Source: Asterella californica (taxonomy: Eukaryota > Streptophyta > Marchantiopsida > Marchantiales > Aytoniaceae). From it: a stretch of 64,000 nucleotides of DNA. The translations under genes were made by a program, and so were the position numbers. The stretch spans positions 6,200,001 through 6,264,000 of the forward strand of contig JAYKYS010000014.1 in the NCBI GenBank assembly GCA_036924285.1, written 5' to 3'. Each line of letters starts with the position of its first letter. The first letter of the stretch is position 1. A model generated the notes under the pieces. It had not been told where the DNA came from. It worked only from the letters and a program-made list of their open reading frames with translations, and made no database searches. Below, one piece after another: positions 44,940 to 57,278 of this stretch.

Positions 44940-45454
44940 GGTGCTTCAGTAGATCTCACGATACAAATAACTGTTACAATCTGTTGACAGCCATTTTGCA
45001 CACAATGTTTGTTCCATTCTTAAACAGCAGAATCTTTAATTTGAGTAACACAGGAAATACGAAGACACAAGTCTTTGTACTATAGAATCATACGAATCAT
45101 ATTGGTTAGTGTCAAACGATGTTTGTGATCACGACTCTGGACACGACAGTATACCGGTACCGACGATAGCCTTATGATGTATAACGTGCAGACTCTAACC
45201 TTCTGAAGTAAAGGTTCCTGTGGGATAAAAACTTCAGTGACATTTCTCCCAATATATAGCACATGCATGAAAACCATATATCCGATATGGTTGGTGACTT
45301 GATTTTGTACTTCTCGTCCAAAACCAAACTCTTTCAATACTTATCGATCATGCTTGATCTTCAATAAAACCTGTATGCTCGGCCGCATGTACACACATTC
45401 TTTTCGTTCCTCAGAATTGGGATACCCCTCCCCGAACTATGATATCCTGAAGAG
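44940..45454. other. Intergenic or 3' flank of the SIN3-like gene
   Basis: No supportable gene. It would contain the 3' UTR of the minus-strand gene to the right. Confidence 0.4.
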
Positions 45455-46254
45455 CTAAATTCGTGACAGCTTCCCGATTCTAAGTTGTTCCTCTCCCTTC
45501 GCAGTTCCTTCTTCTTGGATTTCGAGTTCTTCACGCTCATTTTTGTTGTCAAGTCCTTCATCTCGAGCATTAATCACTTCATATACATGAGCTTCTACTC
45601 CAAATTCCTCAAAGGAAGGAATACAGAGACGCTCTGGAAGAAACTTGTTGAAGCCTCTTATCAAGAGGCGATGATTCTTGAAGAGCACCATCATGCTATC
45701 TCGAACATCTACGATATCCAATTCCTCAGCCTGATGTTGTCGGAGGAGATTCAAGAACTCTTTATACTTGCGCATATAGTTTTTATCCTCGAAATATCTT
45801 CTGACTGTATTACCATACGCTACCGCGTCCACTGCCACGAACGAGTGGAACTCCTCTACTAGTTCACGGTGATCGTGGAATAGTTGGCTCAATCTACTTC
45901 TTACCTCCCCAATATGTATCCGTTTAGCTTCAAACTCTAGCAGGATCTTCAAGAACTCGTCGTATAAGTATCCTCAGTTTTGAGGGTTTCTTTGACACAG
46001 TTTCTATATTCTAAAGAATTCACTGGAAGAAATCTTGTAAACTCCACTCTCAGTTGAGGGTAATCTCGGAATAGTTCCATCACTTTGTATTTCAGACGTA
46101 TAACACCGATCCGCTCAGCCTTGAAATCTATCATGACCTTCATGAATTCGTCAAACTTGTACTTATCTTCATCATTCAGCGTCCGGTGAACATAGTCGAT
46201 GAATCTCTTTGCAGCTAAATACACCAAAGGAAGAGCATGCGCAGTATCATCCAT
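45455..46254 (-). pseudogene. SIN3-like protein of PAH repeats only, with one frameshift
   Basis: From the ATG at 46254 the protein has three paired-amphipathic-helix (PAH) repeats. PAH1 includes KFDEFMKVMIDFKAERI and ends RFLP, PAH2 includes FLKILLEFEAKRI, and PAH3 includes YKEFLNLLRQH and ends FNKFLPE, followed by a charged tail. PAH domains bind repressors in SIN3 histone-deacetylase scaffolds in the nucleus. Full SIN3 proteins exceed 1000 residues and carry an HDAC-interaction region; here about 265 residues remain, with none. A single missing base (or two extra) near 45962-45968 inside PAH2 splits the frame. Either a recent pseudogene or a sequence error. Small PAH-only proteins do occur in plants. 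Confidence 0.75.
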
Positions 46255-49200
46255 GGTTCTGAGTCAATCACAGCTGCGAGATACAACGGTAGAAACTTAC
46301 GAATTTTAGTTTCACTTGTAGATCTTGACGATTAATCTTTGAGAAACCCGATATCGGTCCCATACACGGGAGACCAACCTGGTCAGTTCCACTTCCCTCA
46401 TGTGATTGGAATCCTTCGTAGTACCCAGGCCGTATTTCCTATCTTTCAGCGTGTTGCGAGCAAAGCAGAGCTTTCTATATGAAGAAGAACAAACCGAGAA
46501 ACAGTGTTGAATGGTGCAACAAAGGGTAGGCGCGCTTCAGTGGAAGGCTCAGATGTAAGCGATGTACGAAGCGAAAGGCGCGTCAGCGGCGTCATCTTTA
46601 AGTTTCCTGCTTAGTTAGCATCCAACTTGTTACATTTCTTTGTGTACCTGGTTCCAATTGAAGCTGAGTCAGCTGTCACGGTGAAAGAACATTCGAATTC
46701 TCAACGCAAGTGGCCATATCTCCCGCCCATGCAGTAAGCCGCGTGAAGATTATGCACACTTCGATGACCTGCTAATCAGGTGACCAAGACTTGGTAGAAA
46801 GGGTGGGCCGGTGTTCTGGAGGCCATCAGCTGGTGGATTCGTCCTTGTCGTGTCTCATCTAAGTCGGACAAGTCTCTTCTGGAACAAAACGTTTTCTCCT
46901 CTACTGACTTGTGATATTGTCTCGGAACCACTTCTTTTCTTTTCTCCTGTTCTACTCCTCAACTTATACAAATGTGTGGAGCATTGCTCGGGGAGTTATG
47001 GGTTTTAGTGTTGTGACTTTCGGTTGCTTGTTTTATGCAGAAAGTTAATGGTTGAAAATTTTGTATTTTACCAAAAATATTTTAATTTTCACCACAAACT
47101 CCTCGAGCATTGATGTGAAGCTCGGATAGATTCTCTTAGGTTTTCGGTTAAATTGCCTGTGCAAACCCAGACTTCAAAACCCGTCAACTCAAACTGGAAT
47201 ATTCCTCACCCTTACTTGTTTGTTGCTTGCTTATTTATTATTCTCCTCTTCCACCCAAGATGGAAGAGGGCAGCAAGCTTAATATATTGACTTACTTGTT
47301 TTTTCGGTAGGCGATTGGACTTGTACTCCCAGAATCGCGTTGCACTGCGCGTCACTTATGGGTTTTCTATGTACGCTACCGCTGTTCTTGGCAAATCTAA
47401 CATTTACAGTTACTTAAATTTGAATATATTATAGTTATATATTTTTTCATAACATAAAAAGAATAAAAGTTCTAAAGTTGATCGAGCATGCTTATTCACC
47501 CGTTTAGGATTAAGATTATTTGTCCTCAGTGAAATGGACATAAACGTAAATTCCGGTCCTTTTTAATCAAAAATTAAAATAAATAAGTTTATTATTATTA
47601 TTAAATTAATTATCTAGTTAAATTAATATTTTCTGTGCTAGCAGCCTCTCGCACTTATACTCTTGAAAGAACATGTATATTTCTACGCTCTCCTTATGAG
47701 TTTTGTTTGGAAGCCTTGTAAATCTAGATGCAGTTAATTTAACACTTAAAAATAAAACTTATTTTTTTTAATATTTACTACAGAATTTCTGCATAACACT
47801 TATGTCCTCTGATAATAGATAGCGAAGAAAGTTCCCCAGAATCCATGTTGGATAATCTTCTCCGCGAAAGTTTAGTTACGTACGTCGTATGATCATTTTC
47901 TGTGTCTACTAGTATATTTATCTGCTTCTGAAGAATCCGAAGACCGCGGGCATGCCCAATTGTGTCTCCGTCACTCTCTGTTTATTCACAGAACAGTCGT
48001 TGAGCTGAACTGGTGAGGTTCAAGACATGAAATCTGACAGAGAATCAGTCGGTACATTAATTAGTCCTGTGAGACGGTGGAGCAGCAGTCTCTGTGTCCA
48101 GGTGAGTCGAAGAACTAAAAACTTTGAGATTCCCTGAGATTCCCTGACTTCAGAGATTACCACGACCACGACCACTCTCTACTCTCTACCTTCAAGTCTA
48201 TAACTATCATGATCAATAGAAACCTAAAAGCTTTGAATTTCAGTTTCTCGCATTTGACTCTTGACAGATTGTTACTCTCAGTAGCTACTGCGTGCATGGA
48301 ACTAATCTTTTTACGATTATCCAGTAAAATTCTTTCACAAGGAATGGACTAAATAACTCGACTGGATGTTGTGAACGAGGTTAGAGGATTCAGTATGCAG
48401 AGGAGTTGCGGGCGGACAAGACAATTATGGAGCGGACAAGACAGTTATGGTTCCAGGTACTCACTCAGTAGTAGCGGATTTCATGGGCCAAGGTTTACTA
48501 GACTGAACGCAAACAGAACGAGTAACGACGTTCTTTAACTATATAGTCGATCTCTTTAAGTGAAACAGAGAGCTTGAGAGGCTCGTCGCTCGTTGCTCTG
48601 TAAAGAGGGAAGTTGATCCCCGACTCTTTATAACCAACTTGCATTATCTTCCTGCAGTATTAATTTTATGTTCATTAGTGAGATTTAGATTCACGTGTGA
48701 AATTCGAGGCCCTTCAAGTTCAGTAGCGTATAGCTTTGACTTGCATTCCAAAGTTACAAGATCTAGAAACTTGTTCTCCGTGATTGATTAGGGTTCATCT
48801 GTTTATTGCAGTTTCGATATTCTTCCATCTGTTGTTCTTACTGTAATCTCAGTCCCTCACCTTTGCCGATTGTGGTCAGGCGGTAAGATTCGTAACTTTA
48901 GGACAGCAGGACACTTTTGGATCCTTGATAAAGAGATATCTCGTAAGTGAATGACCACGTGTTAACTTGTGACCTGAGCAGTACAAAAACTCATGATCAA
49001 TTACCATCCAGGGAAACTTCCGAGGCTGGACTAAACGCTGTCGTTGCTATTCGATGCTAGGAAAACAGAGAACAAGACGAACATTTACTGTGAAGGCCGG
49101 GTTCTATAACATCTAGAGGTCATGCCGCGTTCAGTTCCTCCCGACATGGATCTCTTAAGTCCATGGTACACTCCGCCCATCAGGTTTGCTCAAAGATATA

Positions 49201-50824
49201 GGCAAGGCTGCGTTATCCTACCACTCTCATGTCCCACTCCTTTCCTCGTCTAGAGGATCCCGAGCATATATATATGTAAAATGTCATTCGTGCTTCTGCT
49301 TGAAGGTAAAGTTGAATAAGTCAAACATGGACTAAGTCTTGGGATGTTCCTTGTTGGGGCACATGATATCCGGAATTCATGGTGCAGTCCATATAGTAGG
49401 CTGTCACAGTGATAAGAACAAGATATTTATAGACCTTGATTCAATCCTACATGGTTTGAGAATCAGATGAGATTGACACCCCCAAGTTTGAAACCAAAAG
49501 GGCTCCAGTTCCCAAGCACAGGGTGATATTGCCATTGTCTACGATCGAGCAGCTTCTGTTCCTCTTCGACTTTAGGATCACGATCACAGTAAAAGGTTAC
49601 ATATACAGAAAAAATAAGGTGAAGGAAAGAAGGTGAGTTCGTGCTACGAGCGAACTCCGAGTGTCAAGGTGTACTAACTAGGCTCGAGGCAACGTTAACA
49701 GAAGCTGAGTACCAACATTCTATAACTGTGTGATTCCGTTCCTTGTCCAAGGTGATTCAGGTGATTCAGTATTCAGGACTCAGGAGTCCTGAGATACTTG
49801 TGCTGAATCCACCAGGGGAGGCCGTGGTGCCTTTCTATATATTATATTCTGTTTCTTGTATACGTAAACTGACTCTGAGTGAGATTGAGCCTTCAAAGTT
49901 CAAACATGTGTAGTTTCAGGAGAAGTTTTAGCGTATTCAAAAGTTTCTCATTCAAGTTATTCTGTTCGTGCTCGTATTTTATCTGAATGCCGTTTGTGTC
50001 TATATCGACAGGAATTGCATTCCTGGCAGATCTATGGAGAGCTTTTCTTTCACTTCTTGTAGCAGTTTACTCGAGCTCGATGACATGTATTTGTACAGTA
50101 AGTTTCTTTCCTACGTTAATAATCATTTCGAAGCGCCAGTGAAGCTCGTGGATATCGATGAAGTACATGACACTGAGGGGATCACGATCGTGAACTAGTG
50201 GTCGAGGAATCTGAAAGCCACTAAAGTAATATACTGAGCCACGCGTACGTGAAGACAAAATAAGTTCTAGATCCGTCCACGAATTATGACATGATTGTAC
50301 ATTCCAGCCTAGAAACTTGAATCACTTCTGAATCATTCAAAAATAGAGTGCACAATGTTCACACGGCGTCCACTTCGAATTCTTTAACTCAAACAGTGAG
50401 AAGAATACTCCAGTCCATCCTACTGGACCGATTTCCGCTGTTCATGGACATGTAAACTGATATGATAATAAATAATCGAAGGCCCATGGGACTTGGTCCA
50501 TGATTATCCCTATCCGTGACCTGGGGAACTTGCATCGTCCAGAAAGGGAAGGCAAATTTTACTCGGTCATCCCCTGCTGCAACCAAAGTCTATAAGGATG
50601 CTGTTTAGATGACGCAGCTGGTTTACGTCACCTGGGCGCGCGTGACCGCTACCTGCTGATCGCTCAATTCTTTGATATATTCTGAAGAGCCTGAGACTGA
50701 AATGAGGTCGTAAAAGTGGATTTATCACGAGCTAACGTACGCGTGTGTCTTAAGAACCACAACTCATTCATGAGACCATGCGTACGTATGCATCCACAAA
50801 AACTTCCGCGTGAACTTCCCAGTT
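46255..50824. other. Long intergenic region with no gene seen
   Basis: About 4.6 kb of mostly AT-rich, stop-dense sequence. No protein family, tRNA, rRNA or terminal repeat was recognised. Small open frames such as 49968-50198 show no family motif. The part next to 46255 should hold the SIN3-like promoter. Confidence 0.4.
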
Positions 50825-50829
50825 GTCGA
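50825..50829. other. Target-site duplication of copia element D (left), GTCGA
   Basis: Matches 55817-55821. Confidence 0.93.
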
Positions 50830-51232
50830 TGTTAAATATCATTAGAGGTCACATCTAAACTCTGCGGAAGGTAAAAAGACAAAAAAGTAAAAAAAGGAAG
50901 AGATGACTTGTGACATGACTTGTGACGTGAGAAGCACTGGGACAGCAGTTAGGTAAGTCACTTTGAGGTGACAGCAGTTATGTATCATTAGTATATTAAC
51001 TCACATTCTCTGTAGAGTAGTATGAGTCGGAGGCCCTTTCTATCTGTACCAGTTCTGAAGTCTAATTAAAGCTGTGCACATATCATCTCGGAATATTTCT
51101 GTTCAGTTCTCCTTCTGATTAGTTTTCACAGGCTGATCTGTTATCAGTTCTAATAGGCTGGTAGCATTCTGTTGTGGGAGATAAATTCTATATTCTGAGA
51201 GACTTGAGAGTACAGTTCTCAGTTTTGTAACA
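50830..51232 (+). repeat. 5' LTR of copia element D
   Basis: TGTTAAATATC to GTAACA, 403 bp, including the extra 12-bp unit near 50901-50925. Confidence 0.94.
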
Positions 51233-51244
51233 TGGTATCAGAGC
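51233..51244 (+). other. Primer-binding site of copia element D, initiator tRNA-Met
   Basis: TGGTATCAGAGC directly after the LTR. Confidence 0.93.
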
Positions 51245-51338
51245 ACAGGTTGCTCACGCTAAGGGTTTAAAATTCTGATAATCTGGTATTTAGTTTCTGG
51301 GGTTTTTTTGGACTCATCTTTTCAGCAAGATAGCATCC

Positions 51339-54300
51339 ATGGCTGCTACTTTCAGTGAGTTTGGTTTGAATGAGAGCACTAGGCTTTCAGGTCCTAATAC
51401 TTACAGTTCCTGGAAACTGATCATGAAAGCCATTCTGAGTGAGAAGGATCTATGGGGTGTGGTTTCTGGAGAAGAGAAGCTTGCTCCATTTTATGATGAG
51501 AGTTCTCCTGAAACTCTAAGATTCATTAAGAAGCAAACTAGAGCATTAGCCAATATTCTGCTTGCTGTGAAGGAGAGTATCAGGCTTACCATTGAGGCTT
51601 GTGATACAGGAAGAGAAGCTTGGGAGAAGCTAGCTAGCAGATATGATAATGTGAGCAAAAATAGAGTAGCAAAGTTGAAGAATGATCTACACTTTATCAA
51701 GATGGATGAGAGTGCAGATATTCATGAACACCTTGAGAAGATAGATGGTATTTATGTGCAGCTAACCAGAGCAGGAGGGACATATGGTGATGAAGATCTA
51801 GTTTCTATAACTTTGAATAGTCTTAGTACTCCATATTTTCATTTTGTTTCTGATATCAACAGAAGGGAGAGTATGCCAACTTATGAGGAGGTGTGCAGTT
51901 TACTACATGAAGAAGAGCAGCTGATCAGAAAGTTTTTCCCTCAGAAGAATCAAGGATCTGCTTTTATGGTGAAGACTTACAGAAGAGAGCAGCAGCAATC
52001 TCAGAAACATGGGTCTTCCTGCTCAGGAAATCAAGGCACAACTTTCTGCTCATTCTGTAAGAAGAAAGGTCACAAGATTGAAGAGTGCAGAAAGAAGTTG
52101 GGAACTTGTTTCTTCTGTGGAAAGAAAGGTCACAAGATTGAAGATTGCTATGCTAGAAAGACAAATGAAGGTCAGAATTCTACTTCAAGTAATGTTGCTG
52201 CTCAAGAAGATGCACAAGAAGAGAAAGATGTTGGTAATATGTTTATTACCAGCTTGATATCTACAACAACAGAAGACAAGAATTGGTACATTGATTCTGG
52301 TGCTTCTAAGCACATGACCAGCCAAAGATCACTCTTGAAGGACTTTTCAGCAACAGCAGGCTCTAAGGTTACTCAAGCTGATGGTACAGGATGTGAAGTT
52401 CAAGGTACTGGAGTTGTGACAGTGAAAACAAGTGAAGGGGATCTGAAGAGTATACAAGAGGTACTCTTTATTCCAAAGCTCACTAAGAACTTGCTTTCTG
52501 TTGGAAAAATCACAGACCATGGAATGAAGGTGATTTTTGATGATACAAAGGTGCAGATACTGGATGGTTCACATAATCAGAGAGTTATTGCTTCAGGGAG
52601 GAGAGATCAGAAGTCAGGATTATATATCTTGAATGTTGAGCCTCAAGTCCAAGAAGTCTCTATGGTTGTTGATTCTTATAATCAAGCAAGTCTTTGGCAC
52701 CAGAGATTTGCACACTTGAACTTTGGAAGTCTGAAACATATGATGGATAATCATATGGTAGAAGGACTACCAATGATGAAGCTACCAACTACTGGAGATA
52801 TATGTGAAGGATGTATATTTGGAAAACAAAGCAGAAAGAGTTTTCCAAAGGAGGGAGGTGCAAGAACAAAAGAGTTGTTGGCCTTGGTCCATTCAGATGT
52901 TTGTGGACCTATGCAAACAAGCTCTATTGGAGGCTGAAAGTATTTTCTGACATTTATTGATGATGTGAGCAGAAAGACATGGATCTACTTCCTAAAACAG
53001 AAGTCTGAAGTATTTGAATACTTCAAGAAGTTCAAGGCTCTTGTAGAAAATCAAAGTGGCAAGAAGATTAAAGTTCTCAGATCAGATGGAAGAGGACAAT
53101 ATGGTTCTAACCTCTTTACTCAGTTTTGTGAAGAGCATGGTATTCAAAGACAACTTTCCACAGCTTATACTCCACAACAAAATGGTGTAGCTGAAAGGAA
53201 AAATAGAGTGATTGTGGAGAGTGGCAGATCCATGCTGAAGGCCAAGAATCTTCCCAATTATTTTTGGGCTGAAGCTTGCAACACAGCTGTTTACATTATG
53301 AACAGAGCATATACAACAACTGTGCAGCACAAGACACCTGAAGAGACATTTACAGGAGTGAAACCAGATGTGTCTCACTTCAGGATTTTTGGGTGCACAG
53401 CTTACATGCACATCAATGATGAGAAGAGACAGAAGTTGGATGCAAAATCTGAGAAGTGTATATTTGTGGGCTATGCTGAGCAAACCAAGGGTTACAAAGT
53501 ATACAATCAGTCTACAAGAAAGACTCACATCAGCAGAGATGTTAGATTCTCTGAGTTGGATTCTGATCTGATGGAAGGTGAGAAAGAAACTTGTGATACA
53601 TTCAGATTTAAGCTACCTACAAGTGAAGATCAGATTGATTCAGAATCTGATAAATCTGATATTGAGGTGGACTTGGAGCAGTCAACATCTCTCACTAATC
53701 CTAGTGAAGAGCAACTTGAATTTCAACAAAATTCTGAATCTGAGTTACCAAGTATTCATGAAGCTAAAGGAGATGACTTACAACATGCAGCAGATTCTCA
53801 AGTAAGGAGATCAGAAAGAGTTAGAAGACCACCAGCAAGGCTTGATGATTACTGTGGACTTGCTGAAAGTATTCAGGAGGATGATCCACTTACATTTGAA
53901 GAAGCTAACAAAGATCCTGGTTGGAGACAAGCTATGCAAGAGGAGTATAAAATGCTACTCAAAAATCATACGTGGGATTTGGTTAAGCTACCAGGAGGAA
54001 AAAGAGCCATCCAATGCAAATGGATTTACAAAACCAAGCTACAATCAGATGGTTCAGTTGACAAGCTGAAAGCAAGGTTAGTAGCAAGAGGATTTCAGCA
54101 ACAAGAAGGGATTGATTATGGAGAAACTTTTGCACCAGTTGCAAAATGGGATTCAATCAGACTTGTAATGGCTCTTGCTGGTCATTACCACTGGGAAATA
54201 CATCAGATGGATGTGAAGTCAGCTTTCCTTCATGGAGAGTTAGAGGAAGAAGTTTACATGGTTCAACCATCAGGATTTGAAGTGAAAAAGAAGAAAGATC

Positions 54301-55415
54301 ATGTGTGCATTCTCAGAAAATCCTTATATGGATTAAAGCAAGCACCAAGAGTTTGGTATTCTGAGATACATGAGTTTCTACACAGCCATGAACTCAGAAG
54401 ATCAGAGTTGGATCCAAACCTCTATGTCTTGAAAGATAATTCAAAGAGGATCATACTCATCTTATATGTGGATGATATCTTAATCTCAGGAAGTGATAAG
54501 GAGTTGGTGCAACTACTCAAAGGAGAACTCAGCAAGAGGTTTGAGATGTCTGATTTGGGTTTAGCAAGATTCTTCTTTGGTGTTGATATTTGGCAGATGG
54601 AGGACTGTATTATGCTTTCTCAACAAGCATACATAAAGTCTATACTTGGAGAGTTTCAGATGGAAGATTGCAAGCCATCAGCAACACCAATGGAGCAAGA
54701 AAGTGGTTTTGAGGAGACTACAGCTGAAAATACCATTGAAGAATATCTGTACAGGAAATTAATTGGTAAACTCAGATATCTCATCCACACCAGACCTGAT
54801 ATTTGCTATGCTGTTGGGAGGCTAAGTCAATTTATGCATTGCCCAAATTCATCTCATTGGGTTGCTGCAAAGAGAATTCTGAGATATCTGAAAGGTACTA
54901 TCAATCTTGGTCTTATATTTAAGGAGGGGAGAAGTGAACTTCAAGGCTTCAGTGATAGTGATTGGGCTGGAGATACTAGCAGCAAAAAATCCACATCAGG
55001 TGCATGCTTCAACTTATGTTCAGGTGGAATTATCAGTTGGAGCAGCAAGAAGCAGAATACAGTAGCAAGGTCTTCAACAGAAGCTGAATACATTGCTCTT
55101 AGTGATGGTTCTATAACCTTGATATGGTTAAGGAATTTATTGCTGGAGATGGGAGAAAAGATATCTGGACCAACAGTATTACATGTGGATAATCAGAGTG
55201 CAATGTTCTTGGCTAACAATAGAGTTATCAGAGAAAGAACAAAAGGTTTGGAGACAAGGTTACATCATATAAGGGAGAAAATTGAAGCTAAAATAGTCAA
55301 GCTGGAATATTGTCCATCGGAAGATCAGTTAGCTGATATTTTTACCAAAGCTTTACCAAAGCTAAGGTTTATACATATTAGAGATTTACTTGGTATGAAA
55401 AAAGTGATGCTCTAA
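51339..55415 (+). pseudogene. Copia gag-pol polyprotein with one in-frame TGA
   Basis: One frame of about 1358 codons, interrupted only by TGA at 52935-52937 at the start of the integrase core. Order: gag; two CCHC knuckles near 52047-52148; protease D-S-G-A near 52293; integrase HHCC finger (about 52700-52820) and D-D-E core (second D near 53080, E near 53195); RT with Y-V-D-D box near 54465; RNase H near 54950-55100. The copia order (integrase before RT) is clear. Read-through or a reverting change would restore the polyprotein, so this copy is one lesion from intact. Stop context GGC-TGA-AAG. Confidence 0.93.
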
Positions 55416-55425
55416 TGAAGGAGGG
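55414..55425 (+). other. Polypurine tract of copia element D
   Basis: AATGAAGGAGGG ends at the 3' LTR start and overlaps the pol stop. Confidence 0.85.
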
Positions 55426-55816
55426 TGTTAAATATCATTAGAGATCACATCTAAACTCTGCGGAAGGTAAAAAGACAAAAAAGTTAAAAAAGGAAGAGAT
55501 GACTTGTGACGTGAGAAGCACTGGGACAGCAGTTAGGTAAGTCACTTTGAGGTGACAGCAGTTATGTATCATTAGTATATTAACTCACATTCTCTGTAGA
55601 GTAGTATGAGTCGGAGGCCCTTTCTGTCTGTACCAGTTCTGAAGTCTTAGTAAAGCTGTGCACATATCATCTCGGAATATTTCTGTTCAGTTCTCCTTCT
55701 GATTAGTTTTCACATGCTGATCTGTTATCAGTTCTAATAGGCTGGTAGCATTCTGTTGTGGGAGATAAATTCTATATTCTGAGAGACTTGAGAGTACAGT
55801 TCTCAGTTTTGTAACA
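55426..55816 (+). repeat. 3' LTR of copia element D
   Basis: 391 bp. Followed by GTCGA at 55817-55821, matching the left duplication. Confidence 0.94.
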
Positions 55817-55821
55817 GTCGA

Positions 55822-56639
55822 GCTATGGATGTCTAGATCAGATTATAGCTTATGAATTCGGTATTCGGATAGTGAATCCGACATACTGAATATTACAGTA
55901 CAACCCCATAGCCAATTCGGGATGTGGGATTCACCGACTACAATTTGTTGCAGGGCATTCTGGATCGATAATCTAAGGTCTGTATCGGACGTAGAGCAGC
56001 GGATGGAAGCGATAAAGTTAGGCTCTAGTTAATTAGCTTAAGCTTGAGAGTGGTAGGGCCAACGCTAGCGCTGACTTGTCTGTGTCTCTGAGTTTTAAGT
56101 TGATCAAATCAAACCTGCTGATGGCTAGTAGCTAGTTCGTAGTGTACCACGTGCTTAGACCGGAACCCAGATCCATGTCGGAGAACTGGACACGGCATAA
56201 TAATAAACTCTGTTACTTAATTAGATCCAGGCCTCCAAATGCTCGTCCCTTAGCTTTCACTGTAACATGGAATTGCTGATGTTCATTATTACACCCTAAA
56301 CTCTTCAGGACTCATCGCGATCTAATTAATTATAAGTCACACAGTAGCACCCCGTACCACATACAGCCGTATCGACAGTCAATCTTTCATGATCGCCAGA
56401 AAGTAGATCTTGTGTGTAATATGCTCCAGATGCATGACTTCTAGCTCCGAGTCAGACCTGTCCAGTATAGTCTTCAAAGATGAAGAACTAGGATTTAAGC
56501 GTACCATCCCGACATGCTTATGCAGGTCATTGCATCCGAGATTGTGATCGGAGATTTCCCCTAGGCCCGAACAGCAAGGTGAACATCACCGGTACCCACT
56601 GCAGCTGGAAGTTTCACGAGAACCTCTCTTCAGGAAGCC
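55822..56639. other. Upstream region of the first germin-like gene
   Basis: Non-coding. 56045-56260 shares words in the same orientation with 62105-62580 (GGTAGGGCCAACGCT, AGATCCATGTCGGAG, TCCAAATGCTCGTC), a diverged direct repeat that brackets the germin-like pair. No clear TATA box was identified. Confidence 0.45.
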
Positions 56640-56657
56640 GTGGCAACTTATTCGACA

Positions 56658-57278
56658 ATGTACGCAACTGTGAGCAGCCTGGTTCTGTCGATGTTTATCT
56701 TATCCTTTGTTGGAAGTCCAGTTTCAGGGGCCGATCCCGACATTACGACGGACTTCGGTATCAATGTCACGTCGGGAGCTGATCTCCATTACACAGGCTT
56801 CCGGAATCTCCCCGAACAGCCTGAAGGGCAGCTGCATATTACTTTCGGCTTTGACACTCAATTTCCTGGCGTCATCGGAATGGGAATCGCACCAGCCTAT
56901 CTCAAATTCGGTCCCAACTCGATCAACCCTTTTCACACTCATCCTCGGGCCAGTGAGATCTTCATTATGATTGATGGAGAGCTGGATGCATGGGTTCTGG
57001 ACACATCCAACAACCTCTACAACGCAACACTGAAGCCAGGAGATGTGTTCGTGTTCCCCAAAGGTCTGATGCACTTCCAGGTGAACCGGAGCAAGACGAA
57101 GCCGGCCACTGTGATCGCTGCCTTCAACAGTGAAAACGCAGGCCGTGTTAGCATCCCGCTCAACGTATTCAACTCTCAGCCTCGCATCGAGACTGACATT
57201 CTAACGAGATCTCTGTTTCTGGATGAGCACACCGTGGAAAGATTGAAAGCGTTCCAGTTTCCTAGCGTTTCCGGATGA
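56658..57278 (+). CDS. Germin-like protein 1 (secreted cupin)
   Basis: Single-exon, 206-residue protein. The ATG at 56658 is used because the start aligned with gene 2 is GTG here (56640). It has a signal peptide of about 24 residues ending SPVSG/A, then a cupin barrel. Germin box 1 holds His-x-His and Glu (HTHPRASEI) and box 2 holds the fourth ligand (FPKGLMHFQVN), so all four Mn-binding residues are present. Three N-glycosylation sequons (NVT, NAT, NRS) suit an apoplastic protein. The mature chain has no Cys, so the N-terminal disulfide of typical germins is absent. Family members act as oxalate oxidase or superoxide dismutase or lack known activity; which applies cannot be told. It faces gene 2, about 3.6 kb away. 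Confidence 0.93.
   Translation: MYATVSSLVLSMFILSFVGSPVSGADPDITTDFGINVTSGADLHYTGFRNLPEQPEGQLHITFGFDTQFPGVIGMGIAPAYLKFGPNSINPFHTHPRASEIFIMIDGELDAWVLDTSNNLYNATLKPGDVFVFPKGLMHFQVNRSKTKPATVIAAFNSENAGRVSIPLNVFNSQPRIETDILTRSLFLDEHTVERLKAFQFPSVSG

Larger units (their letters stand above)
50830..55816 (+). mobile_element. Ty1/copia element D, nearly intact
   Basis: 4987 bp with LTRs of 403 and 391 bp, initiator-Met primer site, one gag-pol frame with a single stop, polypurine tract and GTCGA duplications. The two LTRs differ by a 12-bp tandem duplication (ATGACTTGTGAC) and about half a dozen substitutions. Two older relatives lie at 42.9-44.9 kb. Confidence 0.96.

Noticed and set aside
49968..50198. 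Possible small gene of 76 codons
   Set aside because: No recognisable domain, no neighbour support, and short frames of this size are expected in this much intergenic DNA.
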